In this document: positions 51,530 through 58,899 of the stretch, one piece after another
How the letters are laid out: every line of letters begins with the position of its first letter
How positions within the stretch are numbered: position 1 is the first letter of the stretch
Assembly: GCA_964458495.1 (NCBI GenBank)
Contig: CAYWJB010000006.1
Location: forward strand, 62,001-126,000
Length of the DNA: 64,000 nucleotides
Direction: 5' to 3'
Source: JANWVO01 sp964458495
GTDB lineage: Bacteria; Acidobacteriota; Terriglobia; Bryobacterales; Bryobacteraceae
Translations under genes and position numbers: made by a program
Notes under the pieces: model-generated
Seen by the model: the letters and a program-made list of their open reading frames with translations, nothing else
Told to the model about the DNA's origin: nothing
Databases searched by the model: none

Positions 51530-52471
51530 ATGTCTCGAGATTCAATTGCAATTGTTGTGAGGGGCGCTGGAGAAAGGACTCTTGGGGTATGTATTGAGCG
51601 GGCGCAACGAGAACTTGGCCAGAGAGGGGCAGTCCGGGTGGTGGAAGCGCGGCCGTTTGCGCGCGCACTTGAGGAGAGCATTGAAATAGCGCTCGCTGAG
51701 GATGAAGAGTACACGTTGTTTCTCGATGGAGACGTCCTGCTCAGGCAAGGTGCAGTTGAAGAAATGGTTCTCTCAGCCAGGGCGACCAAGACTCGCTTTT
51801 ACAAGATGGGATTTAGGATCCTTGATTGGGGGTTTTGCGGCCCAACCTACGGAGTACACCTTTACAGAACTGAACTGTTCCGGCTAGCGAAGCAATTTGT
51901 TCGGCGAGCATATATACAGCAGCGGCCAGAGACTTACATTTGCATGGAAATGGCAAATCTCGGCTATCCAGCTATGCGGCAGACGTACATTGCCGGACTC
52001 CACGACTATGAGCAGTACAACCGAGATATATACCGCAAGAGTTTCGTGCGGGCGTGCAAGTTCAATAAATATGCTGGCTACTTGCTCAGCCGTTGCATCG
52101 GCTGCGAGTCAGATTCTGAGAGAAGAGTAATGCTTTGGGGTTTGCGAGACGGCCTTTTGTATTTCGCGAGCCATGACAGCGCGCCACTTGATGTGGAATT
52201 CTATCGGGAAAGAGCTTCGACTGCGCTAAGGGAATGTGGGGTTGCAGAGAAGGATCCGCTGGACTCTGTTGCGGATGAATTTATCGAAGGTACAATTCAA
52301 TCGTTTTCTCCTGATGAATTGTATTTATCTAACCGAGCGTGGCTGAGTCCGGAAGCTGGCGTGATTCCCTACGGGCGGAATCGGGGATGGCTGAGCCGGA
52401 TGAGGAAAGGGGCCCGGCGCGCGGTTTGTTGGGTGCAGGGATTGCTGCGTCAACAGGCGGCGCGGGGCTGA
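51530..52471 (+). CDS. Putative GT-A fold glycosyltransferase
   Basis: A 313-residue protein of uncertain family. TLFLDGDVLLRQ contains a DxD-like metal/nucleotide-sugar motif in a context typical of GT-A enzymes. The region after it (FCGPTYGVHLYRTELFRLA) resembles accept/donor-site loops. The C-terminal 110 residues are not recognised. ATG 51530 is preceded by GTGGGG. It lies in the lower-GC segment, whose right edge is near its 3' end at about 52.33 kb. Confidence 0.6.
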   Translation: MSRDSIAIVVRGAGERTLGVCIERAQRELGQRGAVRVVEARPFARALEESIEIALAEDEEYTLFLDGDVLLRQGAVEEMVLSARATKTRFYKMGFRILDWGFCGPTYGVHLYRTELFRLAKQFVRRAYIQQRPETYICMEMANLGYPAMRQTYIAGLHDYEQYNRDIYRKSFVRACKFNKYAGYLLSRCIGCESDSERRVMLWGLRDGLLYFASHDSAPLDVEFYRERASTALRECGVAEKDPLDSVADEFIEGTIQSFSPDELYLSNRAWLSPEAGVIPYGRNRGWLSRMRKGARRAVCWVQGLLRQQAARG

Positions 52472-52874
52472 TCCAGGAGAATGTCCGCGATGCCGGCGGG
52501 GTAGGGAACTGGTGGTGGACATGGGGGGCGCTGGGCGAAGAAGCATGGAGAAGGGGTTCTCCGTCGAAACGGAGGCCGCTGAGTGGGTCTGCTTGTACAA
52601 CACCTTGGCGGAGGGAAGGGGGCTTGGCAGCAAAGCTGAAATGGGTGTATAAGGCAAGCTGTCGACGATCGTCAGTATGTGCGGGATCTGCGGGATTTAC
52701 AGTACTGAGCCGCGGTAAGAGGCGGAAGACCGGCGGGCCGTGCGGGCGATGACGCGGTTGATGATACACCCTTCAATTCTACATTGGAGTTGGATGGGCC
52801 AACGGTTTTCGGAGAGTTGCTACCGCCCACCGGGCACAGTTGCATCAGGGTAAGTGTGAAGAGGAGGCCTGAAG
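52472..52874. other. Degenerate region with asparagine synthetase remnant
   Basis: No complete gene is present. The N-terminal remnant of an asparagine synthetase is described separately. A frame open from 52339 to 52752 is overlapped by the preceding gene and has no family similarity. GAGGAGG at 52861-52867 precedes the next gene. Confidence 0.5.
52677..52769 (+). pseudogene. Remnant of the N-terminus of an asparagine synthetase-type amidotransferase
   Basis: ATG at 52677 encodes MCGICGIYSTEPR, then a TAA at 52716, and in the same frame EAEDRRAVRAMTRLMIH. This matches the start of glutamine-dependent asparagine synthetases, where Cys2 is the glutaminase nucleophile and the helix before HRGPD follows. 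The similarity ends at about 52769, before HRGPD. It is too short to be functional. It indicates that an asnB-like gene stood here and was deleted during cluster remodelling. Confidence 0.72.
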
Positions 52875-53993
52875 GTGATTCGTATTCTCTATACGATCCC
52901 GAATTTCATTACAGCCGGCTCCGGGGCAGCGTTGTTGCACATTATCCGGCGGCTGGACCGGTCGCGGTTTGCCCCTGCGGTTTGCGTGAGCCGGAGGGGA
53001 GGGAGCCTGGAGCGTGAGGTCGAAGCGTTGGGAATCCCGTTGCTGGAGGCGCCGTTTACGGTCCCGGCCCGGCCGCTGATGACGCTGCCGTGGCGCGTGT
53101 GGCAAGCAGCGCGGGCATTCCGGACTCACCGGTTTGACATCTGGCATTCGTTTCACTACCTGGACGATTATTCGGAGCCGTTGATTGCATACGCCGCAGG
53201 CACGCGGGCCTGGATTTACAACAAGAAGAACATGAGCTGGCGGGGGCGGGCGTGGAAGATCCGCAGCCGGTTGGCCAAGGCGATTGCGGCTCAGAATACT
53301 GCGATGCTGCGGGAGTTCCTTGCCGATCCGCGGTATTTGCGAAAGACCAGGCTGATCCCCCCCGGCGTGGATACAGAACGCTTCCGGCCGGGACTCGAGC
53401 CGAAGTTGGGTTTGCGGGCCAGACTCGGGATCGGGCCGGATGTTCCGGTCGCGGTCGCGGTGGGGCACCTGTTGCCGGTGAAGGGGCACGACCTGCTGCT
53501 GCGGGCGGCTGCGGGCGTGGAGGAGCTGCACGTCTGGATTGCTGGTGCGCCGCAGGACCGAGAGTGGGCAGCAAGGCTGGAGGAGCTTCGCCGGGAGCTG
53601 GGGCTTCACGAGCGGGTGCAGTTTCTGGGGGCGGTGAGCGACATCGGGGCGCTCCACGCGGAAGCGGATTTCTTCGTGCATCCGACCCGGCGTGAGGGCC
53701 GCCAGGAAGGCTGCCCGGTGGCGCTGCTGGAGGCGATGGCATGCGGGAAGGCGCCGGTAGCCACGAAGATTGCCGGTGTCGAGGACGTGATCGAGGACGG
53801 GGTGAGCGGGGTGCTGACTGCGGCGGGAGATGTCGAAGCGATGCGGGCAGCGATGGCGCGGCTGATGCGCGACGCGGAGTCCAGAAAGCAGTTGGGGGAG
53901 GCCGCAAGACAGCGGATCCTCTCGCACTATGCGATCGAGCTCGAGGTCCGCCGGCACGAGGAGATGTACGAAAGGGTGCTGGGAAGGCGGTGA
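52875..53993 (+). CDS. Glycosyltransferase, GT4 family (GT-B)
   Basis: A 372-residue transferase starting at GTG (GAGGAGG 8 bases upstream). ITAGSGAALLHIIRRLDRS marks the N-terminal acceptor lobe; VAVAVGHLLPVKGHDLLLRA and EGCPVALLEAMACGKAPVAT (EX7E) the donor lobe. Composition returns to the strongly G-ending type of the rest of the cluster. The stop overlaps the next start (GTGA). Specificity is unknown. Confidence 0.9.
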   Translation: MIRILYTIPNFITAGSGAALLHIIRRLDRSRFAPAVCVSRRGGSLEREVEALGIPLLEAPFTVPARPLMTLPWRVWQAARAFRTHRFDIWHSFHYLDDYSEPLIAYAAGTRAWIYNKKNMSWRGRAWKIRSRLAKAIAAQNTAMLREFLADPRYLRKTRLIPPGVDTERFRPGLEPKLGLRARLGIGPDVPVAVAVGHLLPVKGHDLLLRAAAGVEELHVWIAGAPQDREWAARLEELRRELGLHERVQFLGAVSDIGALHAEADFFVHPTRREGRQEGCPVALLEAMACGKAPVATKIAGVEDVIEDGVSGVLTAAGDVEAMRAAMARLMRDAESRKQLGEAARQRILSHYAIELEVRRHEEMYERVLGRR

Positions 53994-55711
53994 CCGGACT
54001 CCGGCGGAAGGGAAGCAATCCCGGGCGTGCCTTGCCGGATTTGCTCCATTGTTTCGATAACCACGCCGAAGCACGCAATTGTCCGAGGTTCAGCGGACAG
54101 CCTGTTTTTGCCACCGAGATTGCAGGTGCCACCGGAGGGGAGAGACACGTAGTTGTGTTGGGCGAATGCAGCGGAGGGGGGCCGTTTTTGCCGGGAGGCC
54201 TGTCAGACGTTGTGAAGTTAGCGGAGAATGAGAGGATTTTGCAAGGCAATTACGCAATCCTGAGCCGGAACGCGGCGCAGGACGGCTGGACGGTCTGGAC
54301 CAACCCGGCAGGAAGCGTCCATCTCTATCACCTCGACGGGCCGAACGGGCGGGAGATCGGGACGCATACGGCCGAGCTGTACCGGAAGTCGGCGCGGCGG
54401 CTGGACTGGGAGGGGCTGGCGGGGTTTTTCGCGCTGGGATTTTTCCCGGCAGACCGCACCCACTATACCGACGTGCGGATTTTGCGGCCCGGAAGCGTCT
54501 ACGAATTCGATTCCGACGGGCGGCTGGCGCGGCAGGAGAAGTACTGGCGGTGGCGGCACGAGCCGGACCGGAAGCGCAGCGAAGCGGACACGATCGCGGA
54601 ATTCGGCGCCATCTTGCGCGAGGTTGTGGCGGAGCAAGCGGGCAATGGCAGGGTGGCGCTGCCGCTTTCCGGGGGGCTCGATTCGCGCACGGTGGCCGCC
54701 TGCCTGCCGGACGGCGCCAAGCCGGCGAGTTACAGCTACGGCTACACGCCGGACTCGATTGAAATCCGGATTGCGCGGCAGGTGGCCGGGGCGGCGGGGC
54801 TGGATTTTCACGCCCATGTGATCCGGCCGTATCTGTTCGACAAGCTGGATATGGTGGCGGAGGCGACGGAGTGCTTCCAGGACCTGACGCAGGCGCGGCA
54901 GGCGGACATCGCGGACTGGCTGAGGGAGAGGGCAGATTATGTGCTGGCGGCGCACTGGGGCGATGTCTTTTGCGACGACATGGGATTTCCGAAGCCGGGC
55001 GGCACGGAGGAGGAGGTTCTCGAACACAGCCTGAAAAAGATGCTCAAGAAGGGGCGGCGCTGGCTGCTCGAAGAGATCGTGCGTCCGCAGCTCCGGGGAG
55101 ACCCGGAAGAGGCGGTGCGGGAGATGATGCGGCAGGAACTACGGCGGGTGGACGGGATCGAGGACCCGGACTTCCGAATCAAGGTGTTGAAGACGGAGCA
55201 GTGGGCGTTCCGCTGGACGCTGGCAAGCCTGCGGATGTACCAGGTGGCCGCCTTTCCGCGGATCCCTTTTCTGGACCCCAGGGTGATGCGCTTTTTCTGC
55301 ACTGTGCCGACGGAGATGGTGCGGGGGCGGCGGTTGCAGATCGAGTATCTCAAGCGGCACGCCCCGGCTTTTGCGCGGATCCCCTGGCAGCCGTATGAGG
55401 CGGACCTGTTCCGATACCGGCACCCGCACTGGTGGATGACGCCGGTGCGGGCGTGGCGGAAGCTGCGGCGGACGGTGAGAGGGGAGAAAGCGATCCAGAG
55501 GAACTGGGAGGTCCAGTTCTTCTCGCCGGGCCAATGGGAGCGGCTGGAGGGGATTTTGCTACGGCGGGGCGCGCCGTTGCATGATTTTGTGCCGGCGGCG
55601 AAGGTGCGCGAGTTGCTGGAGACGTTCCGGGCGGCGCCGGACGGGGCGAACGGCTATACGGTGTCCATGCTGCTGACGTTTGCAGTGTGGCTGGAGAAAT
55701 TCGGGGGGTGA
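53990..55711 (+). CDS. Asparagine-synthase-like protein lacking the N-terminal glutaminase cysteine
   Basis: A 573-residue protein. The C-terminal synthetase domain has the PP-loop S227-G-G-L-D-S232 in ALPLSGGLDSRTVAA. The N-terminal 200 residues resemble the amidotransferase domain from ILQGNYAILSRNA onward but have no Cys2, so glutamine cannot be used in the standard way. Family members in glycan clusters amidate sugars or uronic acids; here ammonia or a different chemistry is implied. It starts in GTGA at the stop of the GT gene. The remnant upstream may be of another such gene. Confidence 0.82.
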   Translation: MTGLRRKGSNPGRALPDLLHCFDNHAEARNCPRFSGQPVFATEIAGATGGERHVVVLGECSGGGPFLPGGLSDVVKLAENERILQGNYAILSRNAAQDGWTVWTNPAGSVHLYHLDGPNGREIGTHTAELYRKSARRLDWEGLAGFFALGFFPADRTHYTDVRILRPGSVYEFDSDGRLARQEKYWRWRHEPDRKRSEADTIAEFGAILREVVAEQAGNGRVALPLSGGLDSRTVAACLPDGAKPASYSYGYTPDSIEIRIARQVAGAAGLDFHAHVIRPYLFDKLDMVAEATECFQDLTQARQADIADWLRERADYVLAAHWGDVFCDDMGFPKPGGTEEEVLEHSLKKMLKKGRRWLLEEIVRPQLRGDPEEAVREMMRQELRRVDGIEDPDFRIKVLKTEQWAFRWTLASLRMYQVAAFPRIPFLDPRVMRFFCTVPTEMVRGRRLQIEYLKRHAPAFARIPWQPYEADLFRYRHPHWWMTPVRAWRKLRRTVRGEKAIQRNWEVQFFSPGQWERLEGILLRRGAPLHDFVPAAKVRELLETFRAAPDGANGYTVSMLLTFAVWLEKFGG

Positions 55712-55715
55712 GACG

Positions 55716-56921
55716 GTGCACCTGATGATCATGGACATCCGGTGGCCGGCAGAGACGTTTCTGATGCGGAAGATCGAGGCGCTGGCCGGGTGCGGATACC
55801 GGATCACGGTGTTGACGCCGGATTCAAGGAAGGGTGGCCCGCGATTGCCGAACGTGAAGGCGGTGCGTGTTCCTGGCGGTCTGCGGGCGGCCGGGTCGGC
55901 ACTTTTGCTGTTCTTGCGAGCGGCAGTCCGGGATATCCGGCAAGCGAGGCGCGGGCTGCGGGAGTGGGTTGGAGGGGGAACGAGAGGGTTGCGGCTGGCG
56001 GCGCGGCGCTGGGCGGTTGCGGCTTTCAGACCGGATGTTCTGCACTTTGAGTGGACCCTGGCGGCAGTTCCGTGTTTGCCACTCGTGACAGATGCGCGCA
56101 TGCCTGTGGTAGTGAGCTGCCGGGGGACGCACGTGATGATCGCGCCCCACAACCCGCGGAGGCAGCGGGAAGCAGAGGCGCTGCCGGAGATTTTCGCGCG
56201 AGCGGCGAGAGTGCATTGCGTGAGCGAGGCGATCGCCGGCGAGGCCGTGGCGCTGGGGATGTGCCCGGAGAAGGCGGCGGTGATCCGGCCGGCGGTGGAC
56301 CCTGCCCGATTTGTCCCTGCGGCAGCAGATTCGCCCTGCGAACGAGTGAGAATCCTGATGGCAGGCACCCTGATTTGGTGCAAGGCGTACGAGTTTGCCT
56401 TGACTGCTTTTGCGGAGGCTTCAAACAGAGGACTTGACGCGGAGCTTACGATTGCGGGCGGGGGCGGGAAGGAGGAGATTTCCCGCCTGCTTTACACGAT
56501 CCACGATTTGGACCTGGAGGGCCGCGTGCACTGGAAGGGGGGCCAGAGTTCGGAAAAGGTTCTGGAGATGCTGCGGGAGAGCGATGTTTTCCTGCACAGC
56601 AGCGTGAGCGAGGGAATCAGCAACGCCGTGCTGGAGGCGATGGCGTGCGGGTTACCGGTGGTGGTCACTGACGCCGGGGGGATGCGGGAAGCGGTGCGGG
56701 ATGGGGTAGACGGTTTCGTTGTTCCCGTGCGCGATGTTGATGCGATGGCGGAAGCGCTTGTGAAGTTGGCGTGCGATCCGGAGCTGCGGCGGCGGATGGG
56801 CACGGCGGCCAGGCAAAGAGTGCTCGAAGAGTTCACGCTGGAGCGGCAGACGCGGCAGTGGCGGGAGTGGTACGAGGGGCTGGTGAGAGAAACTGCGGCA
56901 AGGCGGAATCCCGAGTCTTGA
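55716..56921 (+). CDS. Glycosyltransferase, GT4 family (GT-B)
   Basis: A 401-residue transferase. The N-terminal RWPAETFLMRKIEALAGCGY is like that of WcaL/colanic-acid-type enzymes, with VLHFEWTLAAVP and SCRGTHVMI following; donor lobe RILMAGTLIWCKAYEFALTA and EX7E in EGISNAVLEAMACGLP. It is a paralogue of the next gene, which has the same N-terminal layout. The GTG start is preceded by GGGGGGTGAGAC; ATG 55725 is possible. The next gene starts in TGATG. Confidence 0.9.
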   Translation: MHLMIMDIRWPAETFLMRKIEALAGCGYRITVLTPDSRKGGPRLPNVKAVRVPGGLRAAGSALLLFLRAAVRDIRQARRGLREWVGGGTRGLRLAARRWAVAAFRPDVLHFEWTLAAVPCLPLVTDARMPVVVSCRGTHVMIAPHNPRRQREAEALPEIFARAARVHCVSEAIAGEAVALGMCPEKAAVIRPAVDPARFVPAAADSPCERVRILMAGTLIWCKAYEFALTAFAEASNRGLDAELTIAGGGGKEEISRLLYTIHDLDLEGRVHWKGGQSSEKVLEMLRESDVFLHSSVSEGISNAVLEAMACGLPVVVTDAGGMREAVRDGVDGFVVPVRDVDAMAEALVKLACDPELRRRMGTAARQRVLEEFTLERQTRQWREWYEGLVRETAARRNPES

Positions 56922-58123
56922 TGCGGATCGTCATAGTTGTGCCCGCGTTTCCGCAGACGTCGGAGACGTTCCTCTTTCACAAGGCTGCGGGGCTGATGGG
57001 GCGGGGGCATTCGGTGATGGTGGTTTGCCAAAGGAGCGACGCCGCGCAGTGGGAGCGGTACCGCGGCCATGCGGCGCAGGAGGCGCTGCGGGGTGCGGTC
57101 CGGGTCGCGGCGCCGGCGCGGCCAAGGTGGGTGGCGGCCATGTATGCGCCAAAGGTGGCTGTCCAGGCTCTTGGGAGGCCGCACATTGCTGCACGGTATC
57201 TCGGGGCCGGAATGAGGGGCTGGCGGGAGCTGTACCTGGACGCGGAGATTCTGGCGGCGAAACCGGACATCGTGCACTTTGAATTCGGAGCGACGGCGGT
57301 GGGTAGAATGCACATCGGCGAGCGGCTGGGGTGCAAGGTGGTGGTGAGTTTTCGTGGCTATGACCTGAATTTCGCGGGGCTGGACGACCCGCATTTCTAC
57401 GACGAGGTATGGGAGAAGGCGGACGGCATCCATTGCCTGGGGCAGGACCTGTGGCGGCGGGCGCAGCGGCGCGGGTGCCCGCCGGACAAGCTGCACGCGC
57501 TGATCCCGCCGGCCATTGACGCAGAATTTTTTCGGCGGAAAAGAGAGAGGGTGGTGGAAACGGCGGGCACGCGGGAACGGCCGCTGCGGCTGTTGAGCGT
57601 GGGGCGGCTCGAGTGGAAAAAGGGCTACGAGTTTGCGCTTGATGCGGTGAAACGGGTAAAAGACGCGGGTCTGGCGCTGGAGTGCCGGATTGTGGGGGAC
57701 GGGAGCTATTACGAGGCCGTTGCCTTCGCGAGGCACCAACTCGGTTTGGAGGCGGAGGTGGAGCTGTGCGGGGCGATGGACCGGGAGGGGGTGCGGGAGC
57801 AGCTCGAGTGGGCTGATGTTTTTGTGCATGCGGCGGTGAGCGAGGGTTTTTGCAACGCCGTATTGGAAGCGCAGGCCATGGAGGCGCCTGTGGTCTGCAC
57901 GGACGCGGGCGGATTGGCGGAGAACGTGGTGGACGGGGTGACGGGGTTTGTTGTGCCGCGGCGGCGGCCGAGGGAGATGGCGGAGCGGATTGTGGCGCTG
58001 GCAGGCGATGCGGAGTTGCGGCTGGCGATGGGGCGCGCGGGGCGGGAACGGGTGAAGCGGGAGTTCCGGCTGGAGGACCAGATCCGGCGGTTTGAGGAGT
58101 TTTATCGGAGGGTGGTGGGGTGA
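56921..58123 (+). CDS. Glycosyltransferase, GT4 family (GT-B)
   Basis: A 400-residue paralogue of the preceding gene. The N-terminal lobe has PAFPQTSETFLFHKAAGLMG and VSFRGYDLNF; the donor lobe has LLSVGRLEWKKGYEFALDAV and EX7E in EGFCNAVLEAQAMEAPVVCT. ATG 56921 overlaps the preceding stop (TGATG). It ends at the repeat array, after which transcription may be interrupted before the next gene. Confidence 0.9.
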   Translation: MRIVIVVPAFPQTSETFLFHKAAGLMGRGHSVMVVCQRSDAAQWERYRGHAAQEALRGAVRVAAPARPRWVAAMYAPKVAVQALGRPHIAARYLGAGMRGWRELYLDAEILAAKPDIVHFEFGATAVGRMHIGERLGCKVVVSFRGYDLNFAGLDDPHFYDEVWEKADGIHCLGQDLWRRAQRRGCPPDKLHALIPPAIDAEFFRRKRERVVETAGTRERPLRLLSVGRLEWKKGYEFALDAVKRVKDAGLALECRIVGDGSYYEAVAFARHQLGLEAEVELCGAMDREGVREQLEWADVFVHAAVSEGFCNAVLEAQAMEAPVVCTDAGGLAENVVDGVTGFVVPRRRPREMAERIVALAGDAELRLAMGRAGRERVKREFRLEDQIRRFEEFYRRVVG

Positions 58124-58180
58124 TGCGTTGGGGGGCGAGAGGGGGAACGGGGTGAGGGAAGCGCAACGGAAGCACGGTTG

Positions 58181-58211
58181 GGGCCCTCGCGCAAGCGCGA
58201 GGGGAAACCGG
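58181..58211 (+). repeat. 31-bp unit with CTCGCGCAAGCGCGAG palindrome, copy 1
   Basis: Second identical copy at 58364-58394. The palindrome can form a hairpin; the trailing GGGGAAACCGG occurs further times in the array. Confidence 0.8.
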
Positions 58212-58266
58212 AGAGAAAAGCGCGAGGGGAAACCGGCAGACAAAGGGGAAACCGCAATGCCGGGGG

Positions 58267-58366
58267 GAGAGGGGGACAGACCGCTCTGTCCACGGGCGGA
58301 CTGGTGTTGCGCGGTTGGGGAGTGAGCGGGGCGGGACAGAGGGGTCAGTCCCCCTCTCTCAGAGGG
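58267..58366 (+). repeat. 100-bp REPIN-like unit, copy 1
   Basis: Identical to 58791-58890. The ends GAGAGGGGGACAGACC and GGTCAGTCCCCCTCTC are inverted with one mismatch. GGACAGA-CCGC-TCTGTCC forms a hairpin at the left and GGGAC/GTCCC at the right, so two opposed palindromes flank a 50-bp core. Confidence 0.85.
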
Positions 58367-58379
58367 CCCTCGCGCAAGC

Positions 58380-58463
58380 GCGAGGGGAAACCGGGTTTGG
58401 GCGCGGCGGCGGGAACCGCTCGTTCCCGCGGGCCTTCGGCCCGCTTCACTCGCGGCTCTGAAA
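58380..58463 (+). repeat. 84-bp unit, copy 1
   Basis: Same as 58491-58574. It contains hairpins GGGAACCGCTCGTTCCC and GCGGGCCTTCGGCCCGC and ends CTCGCGGCTCTGAAA. The period to copy 2 is 111 bp. Confidence 0.85.
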
Positions 58464-58490
58464 GGGCGAGGGGAGACCAGAGAGAAAAGC

Positions 58491-58574
58491 GCGAGGGGAA
58501 ACCGGGTTTGGGCGCGGCGGCGGGAACCGCTCGTTCCCGCGGGCCTTCGGCCCGCTTCACTCGCGGCTCTGAAA
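58491..58574 (+). repeat. 84-bp unit, copy 2
   Basis: Second copy of the 58380 unit, ending five bases before the N block. Confidence 0.85.
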
Positions 58575-58579
58575 ACGCG

Positions 58580-58679
58580 NNNNNNNNNNNNNNNNNNNNN
58601 NNNNNNNNNNNNNNNNNNNNNNNNNNNNNNNNNNNNNNNNNNNNNNNNNNNNNNNNNNNNNNNNNNNNNNNNNNNNNNN
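58580..58679. other. Assembly gap (100 N)
   Basis: A fixed-size block of 100 N inside repeated DNA; sequence on both sides belongs to the same repeat unit, so the number of copies is unresolved. Confidence 0.98.
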
Positions 58680-58728
58680 AACCGCTCGTTCCCGCGGGCC
58701 TTCGGCCCGCTTCACTCGCGGCTCTGAA
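58680..58728 (+). repeat. 84-bp unit, partial copy after the gap
   Basis: The last 49 bases of the unit, from ACCGCTCG to CTCTGAAA; its 5' part lies in the gap. Confidence 0.8.
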
Positions 58729-58790
58729 AACGCGAGGCGGATCGCGCAAACAAGGGGGAAAGCGCATTTACGGCGGCGGAGGGTTTTGGC

Positions 58791-58890
58791 GAGAGGGGGA
58801 CAGACCGCTCTGTCCACGGGCGGACTGGTGTTGCGCGGTTGGGGAGTGAGCGGGGCGGGACAGAGGGGTCAGTCCCCCTCTCTCAGAGGG
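58791..58890 (+). repeat. 100-bp REPIN-like unit, copy 2
   Basis: Identical to copy 1. Its right end is ten bases before the start codon at 58900, so it contains the ribosome-binding region of that gene. Confidence 0.85.
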
Positions 58891-58899
58891 TAAGCGCTG

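Larger units (their letters stand above)
58124..58899. other. Repeat array between glycosyltransferase genes, with assembly gap
   Basis: No gene is present. Three repeat types are interspersed: the 31-bp GGGCCCTCGCGCAAGCGCGAG unit at 58181 and 58364, the 84-bp unit at 58380 and 58491 with a partial third copy at 58680, and the 100-bp unit at 58267 and 58791. A block of exactly 100 N (58580-58679) marks a break where assembly failed, so its true length is unknown. Confidence 0.85.

Noticed and set aside
52339..52752. A 137-codon plus-strand frame
   Set aside because: It overlaps the end of the preceding gene out of frame, has no ribosome binding site and shows no family features; the asparagine synthetase remnant is in another frame.
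58181..58890. CRISPR array
   Set aside because: Repeats are long, of three types, irregularly spaced and palindromic, with no unique spacers of uniform length and no cas genes.
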